Assembly: GCF_003628535.1 (NCBI RefSeq)
Contig: NZ_RBCI01000007.1
Coordinates: 1-64,000 of the forward strand
From: Flavisolibacter nicotianae
GTDB taxonomy: Bacteria; Bacteroidota; Bacteroidia; Chitinophagales; Chitinophagaceae
Direction of reading: 5' to 3'
DNA: 64,000 nucleotides
This document shows positions 24,475 through 34,242 of this stretch, piece by piece (position 1 is the stretch's first letter; each line of letters starts with the position of its first letter). Below the pieces are notes generated by a model. The model saw only the letters and a list, made by a program, of their open reading frames with translations, was not told where the DNA came from and did no database searches. The position numbers and the translations under genes were made by a program.

Positions 24475-25002
24475 TTATAATGCTGGTTTTCCTTTTGCTT
24501 TGACTACATATACTGTCACCAGCAACTGGCCCGTGTGTCGCATAGTGTGCTCAGCCGCATGAAATAACAGGCCCAATACAGTTGAAGGAAACTGGGAGCG
24601 GCCGACGCCTCTAACAGAAGTCAGTGAGTCTTCATCAGTCGATTTCAGCTTTTCGATTGCCTTGTCAACCTGCTGGTGGAAAGCCGACATTAGTTTCTCC
24701 ACAGTCAACCCTTCTGCAGGTACGCCTTCGGCTTTCAGCGCCGCCAGTTGTTCCAGCGTCAACGGCCTGCCGTCTGCATAGGTAAACAATCGGTCAATTA
24801 CGCCGCATACATGTTGGAGGTGAAAACCGGGAGAGGCCAGGCCGGCCGGTTTTTCCCAAAGAAGGTGCTCGGGGAAGTCCTTTACCAGTTCCGAAATTTC
24901 ATCGCGGGCCTGGAGCAGGGCATGGGCAACCGGCTGCAATAGCGGAGCGATGCCATCAACTGGGCCCCTTAGCCAGTATTCGGGAAGGGGAGATTTCGTC
25001 AT
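24475..25002 (-). CDS. DinB-like four-helix protein
   Basis: A 175-residue protein of the DinB/YfiT-like superfamily, four-helix bundles with a metal site of three histidines. The likely ligands are the His in FHLQHVCG near 62 and those in LFHAAEHTMRHTGQ near 150-157. Some members are thiol transferases, but most, including this type in Bacteroidota, have no known substrate. It is not the polymerase dinB. It stands alone. Confidence 0.85.
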   Translation of the reverse strand: MTKSPLPEYWLRGPVDGIAPLLQPVAHALLQARDEISELVKDFPEHLLWEKPAGLASPGFHLQHVCGVIDRLFTYADGRPLTLEQLAALKAEGVPAEGLTVEKLMSAFHQQVDKAIEKLKSTDEDSLTSVRGVGRSQFPSTVLGLLFHAAEHTMRHTGQLLVTVYVVKAKGKPAL

Positions 25003-25330
25003 GTCTTCAAAGTAAATTCAATTTGCGGTAATCTGAATGCAAAGACGTCTCTCCGCCGTTTTTCGAAACCAACCTGGATTTTTCGCCTGCACCACCAAAA
25101 GAAAGCAGGCAGTGGAAACTGCCTGCGAATCATTTTAACTCTAAAGATCGAAGACCAGTGAGACCAAAGGTCCGTTTCACATGAGAATACAGGCAAGTTC
25201 AGGGTTTCCGTTTTTCGTTTGCCGGCCGACCTGCCGGGGCATGACACAAACCGCCTGAAGCAGGACAAAGCCCGCCGGACCACATTTTTTGCAGTTATCA
25301 TTTTTTGATTGGAGCCGTTGGGCAACCTGC

Positions 25331-25573
25331 CTATTTCTGTAACAGTACCTTCGCCTGTGTTCCGATAGGTATGTCGACCGTGACCGATTCGTAGGTCACA
25401 AAAGAAACGGCTTTGTTGGTTTGCCAGGTCAGCATCTTTTGTTTGATGTCGGGATAGCGGCTGATTTCTTGCACTTTTACAAGCGTGGCGTCTACCATTT
25501 CGGCCTGGATGTCACGGGAGGGAAAACAGGAGTAGCACACGATACACAGGGCAACTGGTAAAATGTTTTTCAT
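25331..25573 (-). CDS. small lipoprotein, hypothetical
   Basis: An 80-residue protein with a signal peptide ending VCYSC (Cys16), a lipobox-like site. The mature part is short and polar with no recognised domain. The ATG at 25573 is chosen over a TTG six codons upstream because it starts directly with the signal (MKNILPVA). Confidence 0.6.
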   Translation of the reverse strand: MKNILPVALCIVCYSCFPSRDIQAEMVDATLVKVQEISRYPDIKQKMLTWQTNKAVSFVTYESVTVDIPIGTQAKVLLQK

Positions 25574-25823
25574 TTGTTGGTGTTTTTGCAATTCTGAAAT
25601 CTATTTTCAAAAGGTCGTTTCCAGTCAATTCGCTGTAAGTGCTGCCCTTTAACTGCTCAAAGGACGTTCCAAACTAAAGGCTTAGCCGGTTCAACGGACA
25701 CGGAAAGAAGATTGCAGCTCCAACTGAATACCCTGCCGGGTGTGCAATGGATTGAATATGTTGGTGCAAAAACTTTTTAGCACACGAAGAAATCTCCAAA
25801 CTTTTTTTGAGAAAACTTCCAAT

Positions 25824-26330
25824 CTAAATTTTTTTCTCCATGACGAGAAATGAAAGTGGGATTTTGGGAATACCAAATGCGGGATCATTTGGAAATGGCT
25901 GCCGTTCGCCGGTATCGACAAACCCTTTGCGTGTGTAATAGTCAATCAGGATTTTTCGTTCAGTAATGACGGTCATCTGAATTGCAGCACAGTCAAGTGC
26001 ACGAGCCCTGTCTTCTGCTGCCTGCAGCATAAGCGCACCCATTCCTTTCCCCTGCAAAGGAGGCCGCACGGTTAGCATGCCGAGGTAAAGCACCGTGCCT
26101 TTTTGCTCCAGGTAAACACAGGCTTCAATTTGATCGTCATCTTCACAAACAAGTATGACCGCGTTGTTTTTTTGGATCATGGCAGCGAGGGCTGGTTCGC
26201 TGGTGCGAATGCCTTCGAGAAGATCGGCTTCTGTCGTCCAGCCTGCACGAGAGCTGTCGCCGCGGTAAGCACTGTTCACAAGTTGGTTAAGAGCCGGCAC
26301 ATCGGCAGGAACGGCTGGTCTGATTTTCAT
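25824..26330 (-). CDS. GNAT family N-acetyltransferase
   Basis: A 168-residue acetyltransferase. The acetyl-CoA loop is RPPLQGKGMG near 92-101, preceded by the strand LYLGMLTV and followed by the helix ALMLQAAEDRA. The C-terminal YYTRKGF is the usual GNAT end motif. The acceptor is unknown. The chosen start begins MKIRPAVPADV, the classic GNAT N-terminus; upstream sequence in frame is not conserved-looking. It lies 41 bp downstream of the ThuA gene in the same direction. Confidence 0.88.
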   Translation of the reverse strand: MKIRPAVPADVPALNQLVNSAYRGDSSRAGWTTEADLLEGIRTSEPALAAMIQKNNAVILVCEDDDQIEACVYLEQKGTVLYLGMLTVRPPLQGKGMGALMLQAAEDRARALDCAAIQMTVITERKILIDYYTRKGFVDTGERQPFPNDPAFGIPKIPLSFLVMEKKI

Positions 26331-26371
26331 GACGCGAAGGTAAGATGGCCGAGCCTGCAACGCAACGGGGT

Positions 26372-27127
26372 TTACTTCCTGCCTGTTGCTGCCCACCGGA
26401 TGCCGGCCAGCAAATGATTTTGGAAATCGGGATCGCTGAAGTTTTGCGGCACGTGGCCAAGAGCCGTGTAAAATGCCCGTCCGCCATCGTAGTCGTGGTA
26501 CCAGGCAACAGGATGCAACGCACCCATGCCTTCACCTTTCTTTTCCCCCCATTGCACTTTTGGATTGTAACTGGTTTCGTCAACTGCAAGTACATAGTGT
26601 AAGCCCGACGTTTTTTCAGGTCCGAATTCATACCATTCGTCCGTCCAAAGCCGCCCACCGGCAAATCCCTGCAAGCCGGGAAAGCTGTTGTCTTTCACGG
26701 TCAGCTTTGCCGTTTGCACCGCCGGGTGGATGTGGAACATACGGCCTACGAGCTTCGTATACCAGTCCCAATCGTATTCGGTATCCGATGCGCTGTGGAT
26801 GCCAACATACCCCTTGCCCGACTGGATGAAGCGCTCCATGACTTTCTGCTGTGCCGTGTCGAAAATGTCGCCTGTCGTGTGCACAAAAATGACGACGCTG
26901 AATTGCGATAGGTACTTGTCGGTAAAGCCATTGGGATCTTCCAGCAGCACGACGTCAAAATTGTTTCGTTGTCCCAGTTGCTGGAGGGTCAGTACGGCGG
27001 TATGCAAGGCTTCGTGGTGCCAGCCACGGGTGGTGGTAACCATCAGGGCTTTAAACTGTTTTTGTGCATGTACGCCGGTGAAGTAGAATTGGCCAAGAAG
27101 AAACAGGAAGAGCAAACGGAATTTCAT
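26372..27127 (-). CDS. ThuA-like secreted protein
   Basis: A 251-residue protein with a cleavable signal peptide (cut near VHAQ, residue 21) and a ThuA domain, a class I glutamine-amidotransferase-like fold. Seen: ALMVTTTRGWHHEA, FVHTTGDIF, GKGYVGIHSASDTEYDW, LWTDEWYEF and YHDYDGGRAFYTALGH. Members act on sugars or are parts of larger glycoside enzymes; the natural substrate is generally unknown. Export suggests polysaccharide use in the periplasm. It is divergent from the metalloprotease gene. Confidence 0.88.
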   Translation of the reverse strand: MKFRLLFLFLLGQFYFTGVHAQKQFKALMVTTTRGWHHEALHTAVLTLQQLGQRNNFDVVLLEDPNGFTDKYLSQFSVVIFVHTTGDIFDTAQQKVMERFIQSGKGYVGIHSASDTEYDWDWYTKLVGRMFHIHPAVQTAKLTVKDNSFPGLQGFAGGRLWTDEWYEFGPEKTSGLHYVLAVDETSYNPKVQWGEKKGEGMGALHPVAWYHDYDGGRAFYTALGHVPQNFSDPDFQNHLLAGIRWAATGRK

Positions 27128-27380
27128 GACAGAAGCAATTTAACCGGAAGATAAGGAGGATACGTTGATGAAAGAAGCGGGAGCGAAGAACCAAAGTTGG
27201 ATTGGATCGGATTTTAGCTGAAAAGTCAATACCTGTACCAATTACAAAAAGCCGGCTTTTGATGCAATGCAGGAATGGTACTCTTGCAATCATAGGTCCA
27301 TTAATTGCCTTTGCGGAAATGCATTGTCTTGCGATGGGTATTTCGCAAAGGACTGTATCTTGAGTGCCGAATGCACTGTT

Positions 27381-29810
27381 ATGAAAAAATGCCTTTTTCT
27401 CACTTTTTGCTTTCTGCCGATTCTTCTTTTGGCGCAGAAAGTCGTATCGATTGAAGACAAGACAAAGAACATGAAACCCTTTCCCGGGTTCTTCCCGTTT
27501 TACTGGGAAGAATCGACCGGCAAGATCTGGTTGCAAATCGGGAAATTCAACGAGGAGGTGCTTTACCAGCCTTCACTTCCATCCGGACTTGGTTCGAATG
27601 ACGTTGGTCTCGACCGCGGTATTGTTGGGCAAACCCAGATCGTAAAATTCAACCGCGTTGGCAACAAAATACTCCTCACCGCACCCAATTACCAGTACAG
27701 GGCTTTACGTGATGAGGCGGCCGAACGCAAAGCCGTTGAAGAATCCTTTGCTTCGTCCACGCTCTGGGGCTTTACCATTGAGGCCGAAAACGGGAATGAG
27801 GTGTTGGTAGATGCCACGGCTTTTTTGTTGCGGGACGCCATGCAGGTTGTCAACACGCTTCGCAGAACCGGGCAGGGGTCTTATAACATAGATGTCAGCC
27901 GTTCGGCCATTTACCTGCCGCGGACCAGGAACTTTCCGCTCAATACGGAAATGGAATCTACGCTGACGTTTGTCAACACCGACGGCCGGCCGGGAGCATT
28001 CGTCTCCGCTGTTTCGCCAGCAGCCGATGCCGTCACCCTGCGCTTGCACCATTCGTTTGTTCAATTGCCCGATAATAAGTACAGGCCGCGGTTGTACGAT
28101 GCCCGTTCACCGTTTATTGCCCGCAGCTTTTACGATTACAGCACTCCGGTGACTGAGCCTATCGAAAAAAAATACATTCTTCGCCACCGGCTCGAAAAAA
28201 AGGAGCCTGGTGCCGCCATCAGCGAAGCAGTTAAACCTATTGTTTACTATCTCGATAATGGCACGCCGGAGCCAATCCGGAGTGCGTTGCTCGAAGGCGC
28301 TTCCTGGTGGAACCAGGCGTTTGAGGCAGCAGGATACAAAAATGCCTTCCAGGTGAAAATCCTTCCCGATACAGCCGACCCAATGGACCTTCGCTACAAC
28401 ATGATCAACTGGGTCCATCGCTCTACCCGTGGCTGGTCGTACGGCGCTTCGGTGGTAGATCCGCGGACGGGAGAGATCATAAAAGGTAATGTGACCCTCG
28501 GCTCGCTGCGTGTACGACAGGATTACCTGATTGCCACGGGACTGCTGGCGCCCTTCGAAAACGGTGTTCCGGCCGACAACAAAATGCTCCAGATGGCGCT
28601 GCAACGGTTGAAGCAACTGGCCGCACATGAAGTAGGACATACCCTTGGCCTGATGCATAATTATATTTCCAGCTCGCAGGGCAGGGCAAGCGTAATGGAC
28701 TACCCGCCACCGGTTGTCAAGCTCACAGCGAAAGGAGAAATCGATCTGAGCGATGCCTATACCAACAGCATCGGCGACTGGGACAAAGTGAGTATCCGTT
28801 ATGGCTACACACAGTTTCAACAGGGGACAGACGAAGAAGCATCGCTGGATGGTATTTTGAAAGAAGCGGCTAACAAAGGACTCACCTTTATTTCCGACAG
28901 GGATGCCCGCGATCCTGCTGGCCTGCATCCTGCAGCCCATTTATGGGACGAAGGCCGCAGCGCAATTGAAGGTTTACACGACGTTGTACAGGTTCGGGCA
29001 AAAGCACTGTCGAAATTCGGCGAAGCCAATATCCGTGCCAGGCAGCCAATGGCTTTGCTGGAAGACGTGTTGGTTCCTGTTTACCTTTTTCACCGCTACC
29101 AGGTGGAAGCCGTCACCAAGCTTGTGGGTGGACAGCAGTACACGTACGCTGTTCGCGGCGACGGGCAACTGGTCACCAAACCCATTTCCAGGGAAGAACA
29201 GGTAAAAGCACTCAACGCTGCTCTGGATTGCATCGACCCGGTATTTCTTCATCTGCCACAAAATATTGTCAGGTTGTTGCCACCACGGCCAGCAGGATAC
29301 GATTATAACCGGGAACTTTTCAACCGCCGTACAGGCCTGTCCTTCGATCCGCTGGCAGCGGCCGAAACAGCGGCCGACCTGCCGCTTTCCTTTCTTTTCA
29401 ACACGGCGCGGCTCAACCGCCTTGCACAAAATGCGGCGGACGATCATTCGCTTGGCTTAAGTGAAATGATCAACACGGTGATTGACCGTACCTGGAAAGC
29501 AACGCCGGTTGAAGGCGCACTGGGACTGATTCAAGCGCAGAACTGCCAACTGGTTCTGACCTATTTGCTGGCAGCATCGGTTAGCGACGATGCCAGCTTT
29601 GCCACAAAAGCCGCCGCGTTGAAGGCGATCGACGATATTAAATCGATTGCGACAAAACAGGCAAGGACTGCTGGCAAAACCAAAGGCAATTATCTGCTGG
29701 CACTCGAACGAATCAAGGCGCCGGAGAAAGCAAAGCCGACGCAGCACGTTGTCATTCCACCGGGAGCACCGATCGGCGATATGCAGGCGGCCTGTGAGCC
29801 GGAATGGTAA
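27381..29810 (+). CDS. secreted zinc-dependent metalloprotease
   Basis: An 809-residue exported metalloprotease of the long Bacteroidota family with DUF5117/DUF4953-type domains. The signal peptide is MKKCLFLTFCFLPILLLAQ. The zinc motif HEVGHTLGLMH starts at His416, with the downstream Met-turn-like SVMDYP. The N-terminal half (residues 25-300) is a beta-rich region with MKPFPGFFPFYWEE, and the C-terminal part is helical. The length is typical. The ATG at 27381 starts the signal peptide exactly; earlier starts would bury it. It ends at a strong terminator 12 bp after the stop. Confidence 0.88.
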   Translation: MKKCLFLTFCFLPILLLAQKVVSIEDKTKNMKPFPGFFPFYWEESTGKIWLQIGKFNEEVLYQPSLPSGLGSNDVGLDRGIVGQTQIVKFNRVGNKILLTAPNYQYRALRDEAAERKAVEESFASSTLWGFTIEAENGNEVLVDATAFLLRDAMQVVNTLRRTGQGSYNIDVSRSAIYLPRTRNFPLNTEMESTLTFVNTDGRPGAFVSAVSPAADAVTLRLHHSFVQLPDNKYRPRLYDARSPFIARSFYDYSTPVTEPIEKKYILRHRLEKKEPGAAISEAVKPIVYYLDNGTPEPIRSALLEGASWWNQAFEAAGYKNAFQVKILPDTADPMDLRYNMINWVHRSTRGWSYGASVVDPRTGEIIKGNVTLGSLRVRQDYLIATGLLAPFENGVPADNKMLQMALQRLKQLAAHEVGHTLGLMHNYISSSQGRASVMDYPPPVVKLTAKGEIDLSDAYTNSIGDWDKVSIRYGYTQFQQGTDEEASLDGILKEAANKGLTFISDRDARDPAGLHPAAHLWDEGRSAIEGLHDVVQVRAKALSKFGEANIRARQPMALLEDVLVPVYLFHRYQVEAVTKLVGGQQYTYAVRGDGQLVTKPISREEQVKALNAALDCIDPVFLHLPQNIVRLLPPRPAGYDYNRELFNRRTGLSFDPLAAAETAADLPLSFLFNTARLNRLAQNAADDHSLGLSEMINTVIDRTWKATPVEGALGLIQAQNCQLVLTYLLAASVSDDASFATKAAALKAIDDIKSIATKQARTAGKTKGNYLLALERIKAPEKAKPTQHVVIPPGAPIGDMQAACEPEW

Positions 29811-29821
29811 AAATGTTTCTT

Positions 29822-29859
29822 AAAAAAAACAGGCTGCATGTATGCAGCCTGTTTTTTTT
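29822..29859. terminator. bidirectional hairpin terminator
   Basis: ACAGGCTGCAT and ATGCAGCCTGT form a perfect stem with a 2-nt loop, flanked by eight A on the left and eight T on the right. It serves the metalloprotease gene on the plus strand and the aldo/keto reductase on the minus strand. Confidence 0.95.
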
Positions 29860-29874
29860 ATGGGGTTACAGAAT

Positions 29875-30864
29875 TTATCGCCCCACCGAATGCATCATGT
29901 TTTCCGGGTAGCGCAGTCCGGCCGCAACACCTTTTGGTGCGATGGCTTCAATTTCCTGCAGGTCTTCTTTTGTCAGGCGTACATCAAGTGCCCCGATATT
30001 TTCTTCAAGGTAAGTGACGTGCTTGGTGCCGGGAATGGGAAAAATATCATCGCCCTGTGCCAACACCCAGGCCAGTGCCAGTTGTGCGGCCGAGCAGTTT
30101 TTTTGTGCGGCCAGCGATTTGATTTTTTCAACAAGTTGAAGATTTTTTGCAAAGTTCTCTCCCTGGAACCGCGGAGAATGCCGGCGGTAATCATCCGGTG
30201 CAAAATCGTCGAACGACTTGTACTGTCCTGTTAGAAAGCCCCGGCCAAGAGGGCTGTAGGCGACAAAGGAAATGCCCAGTTCGCGACAGGCCTGCAAGGT
30301 CCCGTCTTCGGGATCGCGGGTCCAGAGCGAGTATTCCGATTGCAGCGCACTGACCGGGTGCACTGCATGGGCTCTGCGCAGCGTATCGGCATTTACCTCG
30401 CTCAGGCCGATAGCCCTGATCTTTCCTTCTTTCACCAAATCGGCCATTGCACCGACGGTTTCTTCGATCGGCGTGTCGGGATCTTTGCGGTGCAAATAAT
30501 AAAGGTCTATCGTTTCAACACCCAACCGTTTCAGGCTTCCTTCACAGGCAGAGCGAACGTACTCCGGGCTGCCGTTAAAGCCGCGTTTCGTTGAATCGTT
30601 CGGATCACGGACAATGCCGAATTTAGTGGCCAGGGTAACTTCTCTTCGGAAATCGCTGATAGCTTTCCCTACCAAAACTTCGTTGGTGTAGGGACCATAC
30701 ATATCGGCCGTATCGAAAAAGCGGATGCCGAGTTCGTAGGCTCGGCGGATGACATGGATTGATTCTTCGTCGTTTCGCTGGCCGTAAAAATCGCTCATAC
30801 CCATACATCCAAGGCCAAGGCGGGTTGTTTGCAGGCCAGTGCTGCCAAGAGGTTTCATTTGCAT
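29875..30864 (-). CDS. aldo/keto reductase
   Basis: A 329-residue NADPH-dependent reductase. [12 protein letters not shown] starts the barrel; FFDTADMYG holds Asp51 and Tyr56; the catalytic Lys is in LATKFGI; and LYYLHRKDP holds the active-site His. [14 protein letters not shown] and [13 protein letters not shown] belong to the cofactor site. The pattern fits the AKR subfamily that reduces aldehydes and ketones of unknown identity. The start at 30864 (MQMKPLG) or 30858 (MKPLG) is equally possible. Confidence 0.9.
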   Translation of the reverse strand: MQMKPLGSTGLQTTRLGLGCMGMSDFYGQRNDEESIHVIRRAYELGIRFFDTADMYGPYTNEVLVGKAISDFRREVTLATKFGIVRDPNDSTKRGFNGSPEYVRSACEGSLKRLGVETIDLYYLHRKDPDTPIEETVGAMADLVKEGKIRAIGLSEVNADTLRRAHAVHPVSALQSEYSLWTRDPEDGTLQACRELGISFVAYSPLGRGFLTGQYKSFDDFAPDDYRRHSPRFQGENFAKNLQLVEKIKSLAAQKNCSAAQLALAWVLAQGDDIFPIPGTKHVTYLEENIGALDVRLTKEDLQEIEAIAPKGVAAGLRYPENMMHSVGR

Positions 30865-31372
30865 GTTCACGGGTTTTGTTTTGCAAAGAAACAACCGGAT
30901 TGTTTTTTGGAAATCCCAACAGGCCACTTTGATGAAATAATTTTCAGCGTTTTGAAAGGTTTGTTTCTTCCGTTTTTACTTAGTCTGATTGAACGTAGAT
31001 GTTGCGTTGTGTTTTATATAAGCAGAAACGATCTCATTTTCTAGCTTTCCAATATCCGTCATCCTGTCGATCCTCGAAAAATAGTGACGGATGACATCAA
31101 CGCGAGACTTGCGAAGCCGGACAGCAGGAAAACGAAAACAGGTTTAAACTGGAAAACGCAACGCCATTTCTCTCAAACAGTGATTGAGCAGCGACGGCAA
31201 AACGTCCGTAGCAAATGATTCGTTTGTGTAATTGAATAGATCGGCAAAACAACGAAGCAGTCGTTTACGCTTTACCTGCATCAAGAAAATGGAAGGAGGG
31301 CTGTTTCCTGCAACAGCCATTGAGATGTTTTCTTAATTTTCCATTACTGCTTTGAAAAACGGCAGGCATCTT
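30865..31372. other. intergenic region
   Basis: About 500 bp with no convincing gene. At about 31056-31098 there is an imperfect inverted repeat built on GTCATCC and GGATGAC. Otherwise nothing is recognised. Promoters for the two divergent neighbours must lie here. Confidence 0.5.
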
Positions 31373-31822
31373 ATGCAACGAGTACGTTCGGCACTTATGG
31401 CTTTTTTGTTTTTGGCTGTGGCGCAAAAAGTGCTGGCGCAAGACGAACTGGACAAATACGTGACCCGTTTGCGCATTTCACAGGCGGTGGGTGGTGTAGA
31501 AACAGCTTCCATGTCAGCCGGAAGCTTTTTCCTTTATGGACAGGGACAGTTTGACAACAAAAATTACCCGGCAGCCGCCCATTTTTTCAAAGATGTCTTG
31601 CACAAAGATCCTGCGAATGCCTATGCCAACTACCAGTTAGCCATTTGCCTGATACGGCAAAACACACCTGTAAACAGTAAGAATGTTCAGGACTACCTCG
31701 CAAAAGCCTTTGCTGCTTATCCTTCGCTCAAAGAACGCTTTGCCAGGGAAACCAGTTCCACCGGATTGACATTAAATTCTTCCGGGATGCACGGCGATGA
31801 AAAATCGACTCTTCCCAAATAA
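31373..31822 (+). CDS. secreted TPR-like protein
   Basis: A 149-residue exported protein. The signal peptide is cut near VLAQ (residue 23). Residues about 45-110 form one to two TPR-like helical hairpins: FFLYGQGQFDNKNYPAAAHFFKDVLHKDPANAYANYQ matches the TPR pattern in pieces, followed by LAICLIRQ. It could mediate protein contacts in the periplasm. I start at ATG 31373; an in-frame TTG lies seven codons upstream. Confidence 0.65.
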   Translation: MQRVRSALMAFLFLAVAQKVLAQDELDKYVTRLRISQAVGGVETASMSAGSFFLYGQGQFDNKNYPAAAHFFKDVLHKDPANAYANYQLAICLIRQNTPVNSKNVQDYLAKAFAAYPSLKERFARETSSTGLTLNSSGMHGDEKSTLPK

Positions 31823-31982
31823 AAATCCGAGAACCATTGAACGGGTGCGCTTTAAATAGAGCAGTTGCGCAAGGGTGTATCGTTCCCGGCAACAAAAAGT
31901 AGTCTTTTTGCCATCGCCTGGTCAGGAATTCAAAATACATGACCCGGCATGAAAGAAAGGTTTGAAGGCATTTTCATATGTA

Positions 31983-32377
31983 CTACCAGGTCTTATGCAG
32001 GTGAATGACCCGGTAAACGGTGTCGCGGCGAACCAATGTTCCCTCCATCTGTTTTTCTTTTACCAAAAATGCCAGGTGAGGTTGTGTACTTTATCAGTTG
32101 CAGTCAGCGTTCGTTTGGTGTTTTCATACCGGTAGTCGTATTCTGCCATGCTTTCTTCACGACCATTCACCATTTTGTTCATCACGATATGATAACTGTT
32201 GTCACTGCCATCCTTTGAAATATGGTATACGGCGATTTCATCGTTGCAGGGAGAGGGCCTGATCTGGCAAATGGACCGGCCTTGCCATGACCCTGTTAAC
32301 GAAGTATCGACAGGCGATTGTCCATTAGAGGATCGGCTGCTGAAAAGGATGAGAAGGGAAAGGAAATGCTTATTCAT
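31983..32377 (-). pseudogene. small exported protein with a one-base frameshift
   Basis: The first frame (from ATG 32377) gives a signal peptide (MNKHFLSLLILFSS, cut near NGQ) and then SWQGRSICQ, a Cys pair and YHIVMNKMVNG. It runs to NLTWHFW, where it meets TAA at 32060. The +1 frame continues as FLVKEKQMEGTLVRRD and VYRVIHLHKTW to a TAG at 31983. Adding one base to the run of five identical bases at 32065-32069 restores one 132-residue protein. The restored protein looks like a lipocalin-sized beta protein. The break is either a recent mutation or a homopolymer sequencing error. Confidence 0.7.
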
Positions 32378-32575
32378 CGCAGGACATTTTTGGAATCGAA
32401 ACCGGAACTTTCCGACAGACAAAATTCTTTCAATTGAAAGGACCGAATAAAGATCACGTTTTTCTTCCCGTGATGACTTTGAAAAAACATGAACAAAATC
32501 ACCCGGCCTTTTTTGGTAACTCCTCCGGTGATCTTTAAATTTAAAGAAACGATCAACTGTACGTCAAACTGCAAC

Positions 32576-34138
32576 ATGGAAGTTTTCCCCAAACCGATAG
32601 CCAAATGCACCGTTGCCCCACTTTCTGCCGAACCGGAATTGGACGAGGAAAGAGCTCAGTTTAAAAAGCTGCAACAAAATTTTGCATCGCAATTTGAAAG
32701 CTCCTTTCCGGATCGCATGGCGCCCAAGACAGTGGTGATTGTTCCCAGCCTCACACTCGACAGCGAAATCCTGCAGAAAATCGACGGCGCCAATTATTAT
32801 GAAGAACGCATGCTTTGCCTGCTCATGCTGCTCCGCATGCCCCGCACACATGTGGTTTATGTCACCAGCATGCCCATCGATCCGGCCATTGTCGATTATT
32901 ACCTCCACCTCTTGCCGGGTATTACCGCTTACCACGCGGTACAGCGACTGACACTTTTGAGTTGTTTTGACGCATCGAGTTGTTCGCTTACGGAAAAAAT
33001 TCTAGCCCGTCCGCGTCTTTTGAAACGGATCAAAGACTGTATACAGGATCGTTTCCAGGCGCACCTGTCCTGCTTCAACGTGACAGAGGCGGAACGCAAA
33101 CTTTCGGTGGCACTGGAAATCCCTGTCTTTGGCTGCGATCCCGACCTGCAGGATCTTGGGAACAAGAGCAACAGCCGCAAATTGTTTCGCACGTGCGGCA
33201 TTCCGACACCGACCGGTTATGAAGACCTTTACACAAAAGAAGATATTGCCGATGCGCTGCACCAGCTGAAGATGGATGAACCGGGCCTGCGAAAAGCCGT
33301 TGTCAAGATCAATGAAGGTTTTTCCGGCGACGGAAACGCCATTTTTTCGTTTGAAAACGCACCAAACGGCAGCAAACTTTTTACCTGGCTGAACGATCAT
33401 CTTTTGGAAAATCTGCACGTCATCGCCAAAGACCTGACTCCGGAAAAATTCATGCAGAAATTCGGCGCGGCAGGCGGCGTGGTCGAAGTCTTCATTGAAG
33501 GAGACCGGAAACATTCGCCATCCGTACAGTGCAGGATCAATCCCCTGGGCAAGATCGAGATCATTTCAACCCACGATCAAATGCTGGGAGGGGAAAGCGG
33601 GCAGGTATATTTGGGCGCCTCGTTCCCTGCACGGCAGGAGTATGCGCCAATGATCGCGGAAATGGGCCGGAAGATCGCGGAAGAATTGCGGTTTTACGGC
33701 GTGCTGGGACGATTTGCCGTCGATTTTATTTCCGTACACAACGGGGACGAATGGAAGCACTATGCCATCGAGATCAACTTGCGTAAAGGCGGCACCACGC
33801 ACCCCTTCCTGATGCTGGAGTTTCTGACAAACGGCATCTATCATGCGGACAAGGGAATGTATTATGCAGCCAACGGCCAGCCTCGATTTTATGTTTGTTC
33901 CGATAACCTTCAAAGCGATTTGTACAAGGGCCTTACGCCACATGATATGATTGACATTGCCATGTGCAGCGACCTGCTTTATGATGGCTCAACGCAGGAA
34001 GGAGTCATGTTTCACCTGATCAGCGCCTTATCGCAGTACGGAAAACTTGGCGTAGTTTGTATCGGCGCCACACCGGAACATGCAGAACATTATTACCGGA
34101 AAATTGTTGATGTTTTGAACCGCGAAGGCCGCCGCTGA
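32576..34138 (+). CDS. PGM1-type ATP-grasp peptide ligase
   Basis: A 520-residue ATP-grasp ligase related to PGM1, the peptide ligase of pheganomycin biosynthesis. The N-terminal region has FPDRMAPKTVVIVPSL, YYEERMLCLLMLLRMP and LTEKILARPRLLKRI. The ATP-grasp core has NSRKLFRTCGIPTP, AVVKINEGFSGDGN (ATP-binding Lys) and GGVVEVFIEG. The metal-binding C-terminal part has GRFAVDFISV and YAIEINLRKGGTTHP, and the end YGKLGVVCIGAT is the PGM1 C-terminal domain. Such enzymes join an amino acid or amine to a peptide or carboxylate. No precursor peptide or other biosynthetic gene is near, so substrate is unknown. An earlier ATG (32489) is possible. Confidence 0.85.
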   Translation: MEVFPKPIAKCTVAPLSAEPELDEERAQFKKLQQNFASQFESSFPDRMAPKTVVIVPSLTLDSEILQKIDGANYYEERMLCLLMLLRMPRTHVVYVTSMPIDPAIVDYYLHLLPGITAYHAVQRLTLLSCFDASSCSLTEKILARPRLLKRIKDCIQDRFQAHLSCFNVTEAERKLSVALEIPVFGCDPDLQDLGNKSNSRKLFRTCGIPTPTGYEDLYTKEDIADALHQLKMDEPGLRKAVVKINEGFSGDGNAIFSFENAPNGSKLFTWLNDHLLENLHVIAKDLTPEKFMQKFGAAGGVVEVFIEGDRKHSPSVQCRINPLGKIEIISTHDQMLGGESGQVYLGASFPARQEYAPMIAEMGRKIAEELRFYGVLGRFAVDFISVHNGDEWKHYAIEINLRKGGTTHPFLMLEFLTNGIYHADKGMYYAANGQPRFYVCSDNLQSDLYKGLTPHDMIDIAMCSDLLYDGSTQEGVMFHLISALSQYGKLGVVCIGATPEHAEHYYRKIVDVLNREGRR

Positions 34139-34215
34139 TCCGGTGATCGACTGGAAGCCGGATCACCTGTCTTTCCCTTTCGAACGCGGCCGACGCTTCC
34201 TGTATTTAGAAGTCG

Positions 34216-34223
34216 TACCTTTT
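34216..34223 (+). promoter_or_regulatory. putative -7 box upstream of corA
   Basis: TACCTTTT, one base off the Bacteroidota TAnnTTTG consensus, 19 bp before the corA start codon. The -33 region shows no clear TTTG, so support is limited. Confidence 0.4.
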
Positions 34224-34242
34224 AAATAACAAACGCAGTCAA

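Noticed and set aside
24999-25325. 108-codon frame on the minus strand
   Set aside because: It lies between two genes but has no protein-like pattern; it reads as random coding of spacer.
28107-28940. 277-codon frame on the minus strand
   Set aside because: It lies entirely inside the metalloprotease gene on the opposite strand, whose product has a clear zinc motif and signal peptide.
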